Of a DNA stretch of 64,000 nt, positions 1-11,999 are shown in pieces. The stretch spans positions 1 through 64,000 of the forward strand of contig JAKCWG010000100.1 of assembly GCA_021464415.1 (NCBI GenBank). The letters run 5' to 3'. The notes under the pieces were generated by a model. The model worked only from the letters and a program-made list of their open reading frames with translations. It made no database searches and was not told the DNA's origin. Each line of letters begins with the position of its first letter. Position 1 is the first letter of the stretch. The translations under genes and the position numbers were made by a program. This DNA comes from Lonicera japonica (lineage: Eukaryota > Streptophyta > Magnoliopsida > Dipsacales > Caprifoliaceae).

Positions 1-3000
1 ATTACTATAATAAATTAGAAAAATTACACATGCCTAGCTAATAACTATTCTACAAAAATTACAATTTTTGTAATTAAAAAAAATCCAATAAGAAAAAAAA
101 AAGAAAAAAGTTCCAAATATTTTTTTTTCATTTTTTGTGCGGCATAACTAAAAAAAATAAATTCCAAACAATATTTTCATATACGGATGAAAACATAATT
201 ATTTATTCATAAGAAAGAGTATTATTTTAGTCCTAATATGAAAAATTATAAAGATACCCATTGGTAATAGTTTATTTCTTATGATTTAAATGAGAGAACT
301 TGGGGGGAATGGTTTTTTCTGGAATCATTTATTCCGGACTTAAAACTTGAACCAAACATAAAAATTGTTTAAAAATAAAATTTAGCATTCCTAAAATAAC
401 TTAAATCTTAAACTAAACGAGCCATAAGTGCTTTGTATTCTCATTTCAACCCTCTCTCTACTTCATTTGGTTGTCGTGATTGACTCCACGTGAGTTACGC
501 CTCATCAATCCCTACCCTCACACACTACCTTTTTAAAATTAGTGACTTTATTGGGAATACAATCTTCCAATCAAATCAAAGGCCCATGTATGAAATAGGC
601 AAGGCGTTGAAAGAGAGTGCAACTCTACCTAAGGTGCATGAATGAGATTACTATGAAATTGACAAGCAAGGCATTTATTGACAAACATTGCTGCATCTGC
701 CTCCATGGTGGGCCAATAATATTCCAACGTCATCAACTGATCGTATAACTTAGCCCCGCTCAGATGGCCGGGTTCATGTGCCAGCTTCAAGAATTGTTCT
801 GTTTTTGAGTTTCAAATACATTAAAGTGGCCTCCTATGATACCCATGCCGATATAATTCTTCATAAATTATAGAGTAAATTACTCTAAAAGCTTTTAAAT
901 TATTGGCTTAGTGTCATTTTACCCCTTAAATTAAAAAACATTAATTTTAACCTTTAAACTATTAGCGAGTGCCACTTTAGCCCATCCATCAAAATTTTCT
1001 GTTAAGTTAGACGGAATTAGGATCATTTTTGCCATTTCAAAAAAAAAACATTAGAAAAAAATACTTTTATTAGATTTTTATAATAAAATTATATAAAAAT
1101 AGAAAAAAAAGAGGAAGACATTTCTTCAAAAAGAAAATAGGAGAGAGAGAGAGAGTTCTTTAAGAAAGTCGGTTTGATTTGATTTTGGGGATAAATCATT
1201 GCATTGATTTGGGTTTGATCATAATTTAGGTTTAATGATTTAAAAGTTTAATTTCAATTTTGATTTTAGGTTAAATCTTGATTTAAGTTTAATGATATAC
1301 AAATATATATAATACACCATTTATATTGATATATACAACTATATATATATATGCATGTGTGTGTGAGTGTGAGGGGGGTGGTAGGGGTAATGGAGGTGGC
1401 AAAGATGGTGGGGGTGAGAGAGAAAGTGCTGGTGAAGATGATGAATGAGGCGGTGGTGATGGTGGTGATTGGTTGAAGAATATGGTGGTGATAGTGATAA
1501 TGGAGATAGAGATGGTGGAGATAGTGATGTTGAGTTGGAATTGAAAAAACCAAACTTTTTGATCCATATTTTTAGTAAAAAAGCTTTCAACCAATGTTGA
1601 AAAAAACCGAACCGGTTTTTTCTTAAACCGACTTGAATAATATTAATTAAATCAACTAGCAGCAGTACTAGCAGTAGTACTATTTTCATTCACTTTCTAA
1701 ACAACTAGCAGTAGTACTATTTTTGCTATAATTGCTATTTATCGTTCCTCTCGTTAGGAAGGTTGGTGGAATCAATTCATTCATTCTTGGCAGGGCCGGC
1801 ATGGTGCCCCACCACCTTCTTGTTGTTGTGACAGTGATACTTGGGGACCATCAGTGGTCCTCATAGTCTGGACCATGGTGGTTATTTTTTGGAAAAAGAA
1901 AATGGATAATCAAACTGCTAAATGAAGCTTTAAGAGAGTGAAATTGCTAAGAATTGGAAAAATGATTGCGGTTCCCATAGAAGGTGCCAATTATGGGTGA
2001 TCAAAAATTTGGACTTTCCTACAATAAGGAGTTCTTAACAAAATCAATTGTGGAATGGATCAATGAAAAGATAAACACCAGATTTTTATTATAGGTATGT
2101 TCTCCTAGGGATTTCCATATCCTTCTGGTGGTACATCCTCCTTTTTTTTTTTCATGTATTTTATTAGCTTAATAACAATCGGAGAAGATACAAGGTATCA
2201 ACTCTTTCTCTCTCCCTATCTCTCTTTCTCTTCTAATATGCCTAGGATTCAAGACTAGATCCCTCTCAATGAGCCTTCCCTTCCCTTTTCTATTTATATC
2301 TATAGAATTAAGGTTACAATGTTTAAAATGACTAGAAAGGGCAAAACTTGGGCACTAGTCTAGGGTTTAAACTTTACCGCTATCCCAAGATAGTACAAAC
2401 TACAGGTGTCTTATTATCAATGGCACAGATAACCATCTTAGCATGATGACCGCGTTACGCTCATATCGATAATTTGGTGACATCATGAGACTTAATTAAC
2501 TAAAAATTATATTCAGCAATCTTATATACTCGACAACAATCTATCTTATCTTCCCACGGTCTAGGTTTTATATTCCGCGTATAACTTCAATGGTTTTTAA
2601 CATTCTGGGCCAAATCACAAGACTAGCCTAATTGTCTTCACTATTTTTGGGCTATCTCGAATAGTAAATTCCAATCTTAATTTGAGGAGAGAATAGTTTT
2701 CTTGGTTTTTTTGATAAGAAGAATAGTAGTTATAATATACTCATTGGACATGAACTTACATAATATATAAAATTATTTCTTTAATTTTGTGGACTGTCTT
2801 ATTACAGAGTTAGAAAATGGTTGGAAATATAATTAAATTTTACAAAGAATTTGGGAAATAGAAGAGTGATTTGGTGAGAATCAGATTCTATAGAAAACTA
2901 AACTCACCAAATTACTAATTTCATTTTCAAACTTCTCAATATTTTTTTAATTATTTATAACTTTGCAATCAAATGTACCCCTAGTAAGTCCTATATTGAC

Positions 3001-3055
3001 TTAAGCAGTAAGCACATATAATAAAATTCAGGGTGAACCTCAATATTGCACTTAT
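1..3055. other. Non-coding AT-rich intergenic sequence
   Basis: No gene is recognised. The stretch holds long A/T runs, a short GA repeat near 1141-1155, a TA/TG microsatellite around 1341-1375 and a purine-rich GGT/GAT stretch at about 1366-1525 whose reverse strand gives low-complexity His/Pro/Ser frames that are not credible genes. A block at about 880-1025 reads like a dispersed plant repeat; a loosely similar block lies near 33180-33320. Confidence 0.6.
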
Positions 3056-3225
3056 TTAGTCTCCACGTTAGATTCGGCGTACTCACTATGAAATATTGCT
3101 CTTATTTAGTCTACAAATTGGATTTGGCCTACTGACTTTGGATTTCACAATATTCTTTGGAGCCACACATGAATGTCAAAATTGACAACTACAATGGCAT
3201 CCCTTTACTGTTACTTGACATTTTT
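3056..3225 (+). promoter_or_regulatory. Upstream block of the P450 gene, shared with its paralogue
   Basis: This block lies just upstream of the intact P450 and matches 20740-20885. Shared landmarks in the same order are a 'ttggattt...gcctac' stretch, 'cttt(g)ga(a)gccacaca', 'gtcaaaa', 'gactgcaatggcat' (with small changes) and 'cctttact'. Conservation between two duplicated copies suggests it belonged to the duplicated gene unit and probably includes promoter sequence. No TATA box or start site was assigned. Confidence 0.5.
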
Positions 3226-3291
3226 CTTAAAAGCATTTAGCTAATTGGCCAACAAAACTCTCCTCACTATCATTAACTTCCCTCAATCTTT

Positions 3292-5282
3292 ATGGAGCTC
3301 CATCTTTCTTTCATCTCTTTCCTCTTCTCCTTATTCCTCTTTCTCTTCATCTTAATGAAAATTTTGAAGAGATCAAATGCCAACAACTCAACTCTAAAAC
3401 TACCCCCTGGTCCACCACAGCTCCCTCTCATAGGAAACTTGCACCACCTTTTTGGCTCACTAACACACCAAATCCTAAGGGACCTGGCCAACAAATATGG
3501 ACCATTGATGTACCTTAAACTTGGCCAACTCCCTACAGTCATCGTTTCTTCACCTGAAACAGCCATGGAGGTGATGAAAACACATGATGTCGTCTTTGCT
3601 CAAAGACCCATAAGCTTTGTTTCCGATATTCTCTTTTATGATTCTACAGACATTGCCTTCTCTCCCAATAGTGATTACTGGAGACAACTGCGCAAAATTT
3701 GCATAATGGAGCTTTTGAGCCCAAAGCGTGTCCAAAAATTCAGGTCTATTAGGGAAGAGGAGGTGTCCAATCTCATTAGATCTTTTTCTTCGAATGGGAA
3801 AAATTCGCCGGTTAATCTTAGCAAGAAAATTTTCTCACTTACTTATGGGATCACTGGAAGAGCTGCTCTTGGTGAAAAGAAAAGAGACCAGGACGAGGTC
3901 ATTGCAATTGTGGAGGTCTTGACAAAAGTTTTGGCCGGTTTTACAGTTGCTGAATTGTATCCTTCTGTCAAGTTGCTTCAAGTGATCAGTGGAACAAGGA
4001 CTAGACTTGAGAAGATGCATAAGAAAATGGATACGCTACTTGAAAAAATTGTCGATGAACACAAAGAGAGGAGGACAAGAAGAAAAACAGTGGAGGGAGA
4101 ACTGGAGGAAGATCTAGTTGATGTTCTTCTGAGGATTCAGAAGCACGGCGAGCTTGAATTTCAATTAACCGACAACAACATCAAAGCAGTCATCTGGGTT
4201 AGTGCTTCATTTATTTATCTAGCAACTAGATCTTGTTAACATATGCCTGAAAATTAAAGAATATCTTGCAGTTATAATTAGGGTCTGTTTATTTTGGCCT
4301 TCTGAAGTCTGAATGGCCAAAATTCGAACTTTAGAGGTTAAGATGCTTGTTTTGTTTAATATTCAGAGTAACCTCTTGATATGCCTCTGAATAGAGGCTG
4401 TCCTACCTCAATGTGATTAATAGGTTTGAATGGTTGCATAATTTCATTTTTGTCGTCAACCCAACTCTTTTGATCAGACTTCAAAAGTTAAAAGAAGGTA
4501 AAATGATCAAAGTAATTCAGATATTATATTTATACAAGAAACAAATAAAATTTTCTGCTTTAGATTTTAGACTTTGGATTCAGAATTCAGTTTGAAACAA
4601 GAAAAATAAATGTGATCTTACAGGTAATCTAACTTAAATTGTATCGAAACTATTGCAGGACATTTTCACTGCTGGGAGTGAAACTTCATCAACCACTGTG
4701 GAGTGGGCAATGTCAGAAATACTGAAAAACCCGCGAGTAATGGAAAGGGCACAAACCGAGATACGAAGAGTCTTTGATGAAAGAGGAATCGTCGATGAAA
4801 CAGGCCTTCACAGACTAAAATATTTAAAAGCAGTGATCAAAGAAACCTTGAGGCTACACCCTTCTGCTCCTCTTTTACTGCCAAGAGAATCCAATAAGCA
4901 ATGTGAAATTAATGGATATACCATTCCTGTCAAAACCAATGTGATGATAAATGCATGGGCGATCGGACGAGATCCAAGATACTGGCGTGAAGCCGAAACA
5001 TTCGATCCAGAGAGATTCATAGACAGTGCAGTTGATTTTAAGGGAACAAATTTTGAATACATACCATTTGGTTCTGGGAGAAGGATATGCCCCGGTATAT
5101 CATTTGCTCTAGCTAATATTGAGCTGCCGCTTGCCCAATTGCTGTACCATTTTGATTGGAAACTCCCCGGGGGGTTGAAGCTAGAACAACTGGACATGAC
5201 CGAGGCCTTTGGCCTGAGCGTAAGAAGAAAAAATGATCTGTACTTGATTCCCTTTCCTTATCGTCCTTCTCCTTTCGAATAA
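3292..5282 (+). CDS. CYP71D-like cytochrome P450 (two exons, intact)
   Basis: Exon 1 is 3292-4197 and exon 2 is 4659-5282. The intron starts GTTAGT and ends TTGCAG, and the join reads in frame, giving about 509 residues, a normal length for CYP71. The N-terminus is a hydrophobic membrane anchor, followed by the proline hinge [12 protein letters not shown] (about residues 39-50). Exon 2 opens with the I-helix oxygen-binding motif AGSETSS (about 307-313), then KETLRLHP with ExxR at 364-367, PERF (419-422) and the haem loop [11 protein letters not shown] (438-448, Cys446). It should be an ER-anchored mono-oxygenase using a P450 reductase. CYP71D members act on terpenoids, flavonoids and alkaloids, so the substrate cannot be stated. 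Translation starts at the first ATG; the leader, both exons and about 150 bp of 3' flank (5283-5450) are mirrored in the pseudogene at 24978-26625. The intron site and W-DIFTAG junction are typical of CYP71D. Confidence 0.93.
4280..4615. mobile_element. Insertion in the P450 intron, probably a hAT-like MITE
   Basis: The intron of the pseudogene copy (25888-26010, 123 bp) aligns with both ends of this 461-bp intron, leaving about 335 extra bases here. The insert begins GGGTCTGTTT and carries TTCTGAAGTCTGAATGG near the left end, with a loosely inverted TCTGAATC near the right end. This resembles subterminal repeats of plant hAT MITEs. No clean 8-bp target duplication was found, so the family and exact ends are uncertain. 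Confidence 0.5.
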
Positions 5283-5570
5283 ACTTCAGGTAAGATGTTA
5301 CAAGCCAACTCTGTTTACATATTAGCTTTGAAATTTGTGGGAGACACTGTAAATTTCGACTGTGAGGTAATCTCCAGCATGTAAGAACTCTTTCCATTAA
5401 ATATTTCATGTCTAATGGAAACAAGTAGAAATATATTTCTTGTACTTCATCCTATAAAGTGGCTGAGATGGTTTATACACTACATTTTAGTCAAACATAT
5501 ACCAACACTCGTAGAATTAAGTAGTTACCCAAAAAAAGATCGTGTTGTTTTATCTACTATTTCTTGAACC

Positions 5571-6044
5571 TTAAGGGCTTTCTTGCATGTCAGTCCCATA
5601 AGGTAGCACACAAGCTGTGGTCACAAGGGAGAGAATTTTTGCCACTTGTAATACAGAAGAGGGTATCTGAGCTATTTGCAGTGGACATCCATGATCCGCC
5701 AGGGGATACTGCTTGACCACGCGACTGGAGTGGTGGTTGGATACACGGCAGTGATAGGATATAATTTGTCAATTTTGCACAATGTTACATTGGGTGGCAC
5801 CGGTAAGGCTAGTGGGGACTGGCACCCAAAAAGTGGTGATGGGGGTGTTAATAGGGGCAGGGACTTGTGTATTGGCGAATGTGAGAATTAGAAATGGGGT
5901 AAAACTGGGGCAGGGTCTGTGGTGCTGAAGGAGTTACCAGCTAGGTTGATTCGATTTGAGGAAAAGGTAAATCCAAACAGGCTTGACAAGATTCCTAGTC
6001 TTAGAATGGACCATATTTTAGGGTGTTCTGATTATGTTATTTAG
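5571..6044 (+). pseudogene. Serine O-acetyltransferase C-terminal fragment (decayed)
   Basis: Reading across frame breaks, the piece covers the C-terminal half of a plant serine acetyltransferase, the enzyme that makes O-acetylserine for cysteine synthesis. Recognisable pieces are VAHKLWSQGRE, ILLDHATGVVVG, the hexapeptide-repeat core SILHNVTLGGTGKASGDWHP, a GAGTCVLANV-like stretch and a C-terminal KIPSLRMDH...SDYVI followed by the stop at 6042-6044. The N-terminal half is missing, and there are frame shifts near 5690 and beyond 5840. No introns are visible, and the parent genes are often intronless, so retrocopy and fragment duplication cannot be told apart. Confidence 0.8.
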
Positions 6045-6050
6045 AGTAGC

Positions 6051-6352
6051 ATTCTCAATTTTGTTCTTTCTTTTATAGTTTTGTAAAAATTTTTTTGAGT
6101 GACTGAAGTTGTCCTAAACACCAGCAAGTAGCTCAATGGTAGCGCACTGGGTTGTATTCTCAATTTTGTTCTTTCTTTTATAGTTTTGTAAAATTTTTTT
6201 GAGTGACTGAAGTTGTCCTAAACGCCAGCAAGTGGTTCAATTGTAGTGCATTGCGTTCAACTGGGAGTTGCTGCAAAAACATAGTTGAACAGCGCGAAAG
6301 TTGGTCCGGACACCATGTGGTACTAGAAAGTATCTAAACAAAAAAAAAAAAA
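6051..6352 (+). repeat. About 105-bp tandem duplication with tRNA-like box A, then an A-tail
   Basis: The segment starting 'attctcaattttgttc' at 6051 is repeated at 6156 with few changes. Each copy ends in a tRNA box-A-like sequence (TAGCTCAATGGTAGCGC at about 6129-6145; a degraded version near 6234-6250). A run of about 12 A closes the unit at 6341-6352. This looks like a tRNA-derived SINE or SINE fragment that was tandemly duplicated. A convincing box B at normal spacing was not found, so the SINE call is tentative. Confidence 0.45.
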
Positions 6353-6442
6353 GTTCCCCAATTAACAAGATGAAACCCAGAGTTGGTAGTCTAGGCTAAT
6401 GTAAACAGGTCTCCTACTACATGTTTGTGATATGTTCATATG

Positions 6443-6797
6443 CAGGGGCGGACCTAGGGGGAACAGAGTGGGTTTCAGCAAAGGGGAAAATTTTGAAAAA
6501 TTTACTAGCACTTGTCAAAAAAAAATAAAAAAAATTAGTTTAAGCCTACCATTTTGCTAAGTTTTAGTCATCCCTTAGCCCAACTTGAATATATATTAGC
6601 TAGAGTCTTTAATAGACGAATTCAAATAATTAAAAATTTGTCGAGCTCAACTTTGTTAAATACTTTTCATTATATATGAATTCAAATATTTAAATTATGC
6701 TATTAATTTTTTTTTCACTATATAATTATACTTTCGATAATTTTTTTTATCTATTACTATTAGCTCACCTCTCAAAATTTTTTTGGGTTCGCCTATG
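6443..6797. mobile_element. hAT-type MITE (355 bp)
   Basis: The left end is CAGGGGCGGACC and the reverse complement of the right end is CATAGGCGAACC, an imperfect terminal inverted repeat typical of plant hAT MITEs. The flanks TTCATATG (6435-6442) and TCCATATG (6798-6805) form an 8-bp target duplication with one mismatch. There is no coding capacity. Confidence 0.75.
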
Positions 6798-6838
6798 TCC
6801 ATATGCCATTAATTAGTAATTCGAAAAAATTTCTAGTA

Positions 6839-7622
6839 TGTTGTAGGAACATCTCGGTTGTATCTTTCATTAAATAATCCCTTTAAATAGGGTATGAATA
6901 CAATAGTACATAGGGTTTACAAGGAAACCCATTATGGCCCATAATACACAATTTATACATTAAGGCCTCGTTTGATTCAGGTATTAGAGTCAGTGGGATT
7001 AATAATACCGGTATTAATAGTATTGGACTATTAATCCTGGTATTAATTTAATACTAATACTTTGTTTGATTCATGCAGTATTAATACTAGGATATCTCAT
7101 GCTGATGTTAATACCATGTTTGATTCTGTAACTCGTATATGAGATTATATTTTGGACTAACAAATAAAAAAGAATTAAGAATTTTTTTTTTAAAAAAAAA
7201 ATTAAAAAAAATAAAGAATTTTTTTTTAAAAAAATATATATATAAAAAAAAAATTTAAATTTTTTTTAATTTTTTTAAAAGAAAATAAATTAAAATAATA
7301 ATAATATAGTAGTAGTAGTAATGGTATTTTTGAAAAAATTATAGTAGTAATGGCATTTTTGAAAATATTTGGTTCATTTTTCTTAATCTTGGATAAACAA
7401 TACCATCTCCCCCTGGTATTAAATTATACCACAAAGAGTGGTATTAAGTTAGTACCGGTATTAGTAATTCCAGCACATTTGTGCGAATCAAACAAGGTAT
7501 TATAAAAAGAGTGGTATTAACAATCCCATCCCACTTTTTAATACCCGAATCAAACGAGGCCTAAAGTCCCTAATACATATTCTATCTAGACGATAGCACA
7601 CTACAAGTAATTTCCTTCAACA
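6839..7622 (-). repeat. Copia 3' LTR, interrupted by a MITE
   Basis: After removing the 598-bp MITE and one 3-bp target duplication, this LTR is 183 bp, exactly the length of the other LTR at 20507-20689. The two align end to end with scattered substitutions. The ends TGTTG and CAACA form the short inverted repeat usual for LTRs. Confidence 0.88.
6964..7561. mobile_element. PIF/Harbinger (Tourist-like) MITE, 598 bp
   Basis: The terminal inverted repeats are GGCCTCGTTTGATTC at the left and its exact reverse complement at the right, with more matching sequence inward. A TAA target duplication flanks it (6961-6963 and 7562-7564). The other copia LTR shows the empty site with a single TAA at 20629-20631. 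The interior is AT-rich and non-coding, with long A and T runs at 7170-7290. Confidence 0.9.
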
Positions 7623-8233
7623 CTCCCCCTTGCATGTGCTGAGTCGGAGATAGAATGGTACATGTCTTGTTGCCTCATTAAAACCTTGTCAAGTAATAAA
7701 AACCCTATGAAAAAAATAACCTTGATTGAAGGGAAAAGAGTACAACATTATGATAATTATGTTAGACTTCTTCCGCTAAGTCTATACTTCCATTTGATCC
7801 TTACTTCTATCAATAGAGTTTGCACGTATCGTTACCTCGTTAAAAACCTTGCCAAGTAACAAAACTCAGTGAAAAAAATAAACATTGGTTTAAGAAAAAG
7901 AGTATAACGCAACGTCATGTGGATGTTAGACTCCCCCTCAAGTCTACACCTCCCCATGATATTTACATTAATCAAGGAATTTGAAAAGCTTATGCATGTA
8001 TTGTTGCCTCGTTAAAAACCTTGCCAAGTAAGAAAATCCAGTGGAAAAAATGAACCTTGGTCTAAGAAAAAGAGTACAACGTAGGTGTGAAAGTTCCATC
8101 ATATTTTACACTTTCCATTGATCATTACTTTGATCATGGGAATTGGGAAGGTCTAAACATCTCTATATTTTTCACATGTTTTTCAAATATGGCCTTGGGT
8201 AAAGACTTAGGGAATCAGTTTGCCGTATTCTCC

Positions 8234-8715
8234 TTACAACTTGTTGCTGATTATGGAAAACTTTAGAAATATGTGTTTTATACTATCACCCTTGATATAA
8301 CATAGCTTCATTTGTTTGATGCAAGTTGCATTGTCTTCATAAATGTAAGTAGGCTCTTCCGTGGTAGAACTTAAATCACTAGTCCTCGAATATGTGTAAT
8401 GATAGCCCTTAACCATATACGTTCACGAATCGTCTCATATAGAACGATTATCTCAGAATGGTTCGAGGAGGTAGCCACAAGGGTTTACTTGGTTGATCTC
8501 CAAGATATTTCCGCATTCCCAATAGTAAATACATAATCCGTTGGGGAATGACCTTTATGTGGGTCAGAGATGTACCATACATCAGCAAAACCAACTAAAA
8601 TATCATTTGGGGTTTCAATATAGGGGCTAACCTTTTCGACATCAACATTTCCTTTAGAAATTGTCGTGTCATATGCAATTCCTTTTGCATCTATGTTGGG
8701 AAAGAACAGTCCCAA
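8234..8715 (-). pseudogene. Copia RNase H remnant
   Basis: Two minus-strand pieces match copia RNase H. One contains a LVGFADVWYISDPHKGHSPTDYVF-like run (shortened here: LVGFADVWYISDPHKGH) with ISWRSTK, and the next contains PTYIYEDNATCIKQMK. They follow each other in the expected order on the minus strand, with a frame change around 8420-8485. Several typical residues are altered (for example YADAGYLSD to FADVWYISD), so it is decayed. Confidence 0.8.
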
Positions 8716-9089
8716 GTCAATGGCTTCTTTTAGATATAAAAAAATATAAATATTTTAATATTGTTCCAGTGATGCTGCGTTGGCGTTGAGTTAAATCTAG
8801 CTAACAAGGTCAATGAGAATGTTATGTCTGGTTGAGTATACTTTGTTAAGTGCAATAATGCGCATATTGCATTTAGATAGGGAATTTCATCTCCTAACAC
8901 ATTTCCGTAATCTTATTTTGAATTAAATGGATATTTCTTTTGATCCGAATTTCAACTGACCAAGGGAGTGCTAACCGAATGCGTTTTGTCCAGGTTAAAT
9001 CGCCTGATTATCTTTTAGACGTACACAAACTAGTGGATTAGTATTCCACAAGCTCGATATTCTAGATTAAGATCTAGACAAAATTTGAA

Positions 9090-9330
9090 CTTTTCCAAGA
9101 TTCTTTATCTTAAATTTGGATTTCAAGTAACTTGCAGTTTTTCTTAATTCATCAAGAGTACCTATTATGTTCATATCATCGACCTATACAGTTGCAATTG
9201 CGAACCCGGAACTTGTTTTTTTTATAAATACGCATGGGCATAATTCATCGTTCTTATATCCTTTCCTAACCAAGTAGTCACTTAGACGAGTATACCACAT
9301 CCATCCGGATTATTTTAATCCGTAAAGTGA
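9090..9330 (-). pseudogene. Copia reverse transcriptase remnant
   Basis: The minus-strand translation gives VRKGYKNDELCPCVF, then a KKTSSGFAIATV stretch followed by VDDMNIIGT. This is the copia RT catalytic motif (Y)VDDM near 9169-9183. An SGRMWYTRLSDYL-like piece precedes it near 9280-9315. Stops and shifts surround these pieces. More decayed pol, presumably including integrase, should fill 9330-11900 but gave no clear motif. Confidence 0.72.
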
Positions 9331-11990
9331 GCATTTCAACATAATTGCAAATGCACTCCGTAGTTTAGAGTCACTTGATTTGGGTAATATAAGGCTACCA
9401 GACACTTATATATATATATATATATCTAAATTAAGATCCCCGTAGAGAGATTCAGTAACCACATCCATGAGCTGCATTTCTAGTCCTTCGAAAACTACCA
9501 AGCTAACTAAGTAGCAGAATGTTTATAATGTTTAAGCAATTTCAGAGCATCTGTGGGAAACCTTGCGCCACAAGGTGAGCCTTTTACTTCAGGACTCTTT
9601 TTTTTTTTCTTTCTCATTTACACTTTATGCTAAATATTTGTTTATGTCCTACAGGCTTTACACTTGGCGCATTTAGCACTACCGAACCAAATACCTGTCT
9701 CTTTGCCAAATAAACTAATTATGTCTAGATTGCTTATTTTCACTTAGGCCAATTTTGCCATTTGTTGACAATTTGCAACAGAGCGAGATTCGTCATCATC
9801 GTGCTTTTTGATTCCCTGAGCAACAATGTATCATTAATGCATATGGAATATCTTTTCATTAACTCATATGCCCTCTTAACCCATTGAGATTTATTTATTC
9901 TCTAGAATCATTTATAACTTCGAGGCGTCCTCCAGTATTGATTTATGGATATAAGTATAATAAGAGATAATCTCATAAAAGGAGTTTTTACATTAATGAT
10001 TAATTAATAAATTTGTACCTTACTCCACATTTTCTTTTGTATGAATATTTGTCGAACTAAGTGGCGTCCCTCTCTTCCTTTAGGGAGCCACGGCCTCAAC
10101 CACACCTCCACTAAGTGTGGTTGCAGCATCTCTTTCTGCGTACTGTGCCCCCTGTTAAGGACTTCCAACCTTGCATGCATATTGCAGCTGGTATATTTGA
10201 TCTTGTTACTTTTTGATTATCAATAAATGTATCAGGCATCGAATTTGTTACATTTTAAAAATCGATTATTCTTTTTCACTTCACTATACAGTGTGATGTG
10301 CGTGGGGATCAAGATGAGACATAGTAAGGACCACGACAATTCTTGTCGTTCTCTTGAATTTTTTTTTCATATCTCTCCATAACGACTGGAAGACTGTCTC
10401 ATCAAAGTAACCCACAATTTTTAGTAAAGAGATCACCTGACAAGGATTCCAAATAGTGGATTATCATTGAGAATTCATATCCAACGTTAATACTTAATTG
10501 TTTCAACGATCCCAGTTTAGTGCGCTGTGGGAGTGCAATCGGCACATATGCGTAAAATATCAGGCTAATATCTAGTTACTAATTGGTACGCATACAATAA
10601 TTGTCTAATATTGGACCTTAAAACAAATAAATAAAGTTGTGTGCAATATTGCATAAATTTTGGGCATATATAGGCAATATAGTGCGCATAACCAATGCCA
10701 TATCTACCATATATATCCTTTTGATGGTTGCTTTTGTGAGACCTTTGTGCGTATGCACATATAGAACAAGATTCTTTACTTCAGTTTTATGCAATGATCA
10801 TCTAGTACTTTTGATGTAAACTCTACAACTTTATCGAGTTTTATAGACATGCTACAATAATTAGGGTAGTGAGCCCTTAAGCATATAATATGTGCTTAGA
10901 TGTTTATAAATGCACCATTTCTTGTAAATAATTATTCGACATGTGACCAGAATGTCGAATTATTCACTAGATTTATAAAGTACTTTGAATGGTTCTACGC
11001 TCTGGATGGATTTATCTATAAATATATATTGTAAGAATGGTATATTTTATTTTATATCTTTAGCATAAGAAAGTCTTGATCCTATTTTTGCTAAAGGGTG
11101 GGCTTTGAAAAATGGGGTGTCGTTCCTTTGACATGGTCAATTAGGCATAAAAGGAAGGGGGATATGGCTTCTAATACTTCGAAAATCAAAAATTACTTTT
11201 GAGCATTACTAATATTAACACATTGCAATATGTTGAATTTTTGTTCCATTTATTTGTCACTCGAAAAAAGGGATATCCGTGTAAGTACTTTAACACATGG
11301 ATCATCATGAGCAAAGTGCACTAGACAAGCATGGCAAAGCCTGTATGAGTCTATGTCCCACGGTACATTATTGGTGACATTATATGATTTGATAATCCTT
11401 ATCTTAGTGGGGTACATTCCACTAGAATGACTCATAAGTTTCTTTAAAATGCATTTTTTTGCACATTTGTTTAGAGGTAAAATAAATATATTTTTGTTCC
11501 ATTCTTACATTTGATTTTTGTATGATTACTGTTGGTATGAGTATCATTAACAAAGTTCGGGTCGCTCTTGGTGCATATAGAGCTTATGTGGCTTTAAACA
11601 CCATTTTAGTAACAAAATAGTTGAGCAGTTTTTCGCTTTTATGATGATTTAATCTTTATAGTCACATAGGTATTATAGGTTATTAATTGCCTATTTTGTT
11701 GAATGGTTATGGTGTTCCCACTATCAACCAATCACTAAAGTTATCCTCATTCATTTTTACAGCAATAAAACGAGTATAAACTCCAAACTATATAGTAATA
11801 AAGTTCAATTACTTTAGAATAAAATTCAAAGAAAACCAACTGCAATTAATCCAATATCTTATTTAGAAATCTAATCCATCAAATAATTTTGAAGACAAAA
11901 TTATAATCTAACTAAAAATTAAACAATATGCCTGTTCAACCATCTCAAAAACATAAAATGAGTAAGGCAGATAAGTCAAAATCAGTTGCA
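9331..11990 (-). other. Decayed copia pol interior, no clear motif
   Basis: By position this should be the integrase and N-terminal RT portion of the copia element. Short unconnected open frames exist on both strands, but none carries a motif I can defend. A TA microsatellite lies at 9409-9424. Confidence 0.4.
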
Positions 11991-11999
11991 TACATTGAT

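Noticed and set aside
1266..1689. Three overlapping minus-strand open frames rich in His, Pro and Ser
   Set aside because: They read one GGT/GAT-rich low-complexity tract in three frames, with no domain.
6121..6152. Possible tRNA gene
   Set aside because: Only a box-A-like part is present; no acceptor, anticodon or T arms could be folded.
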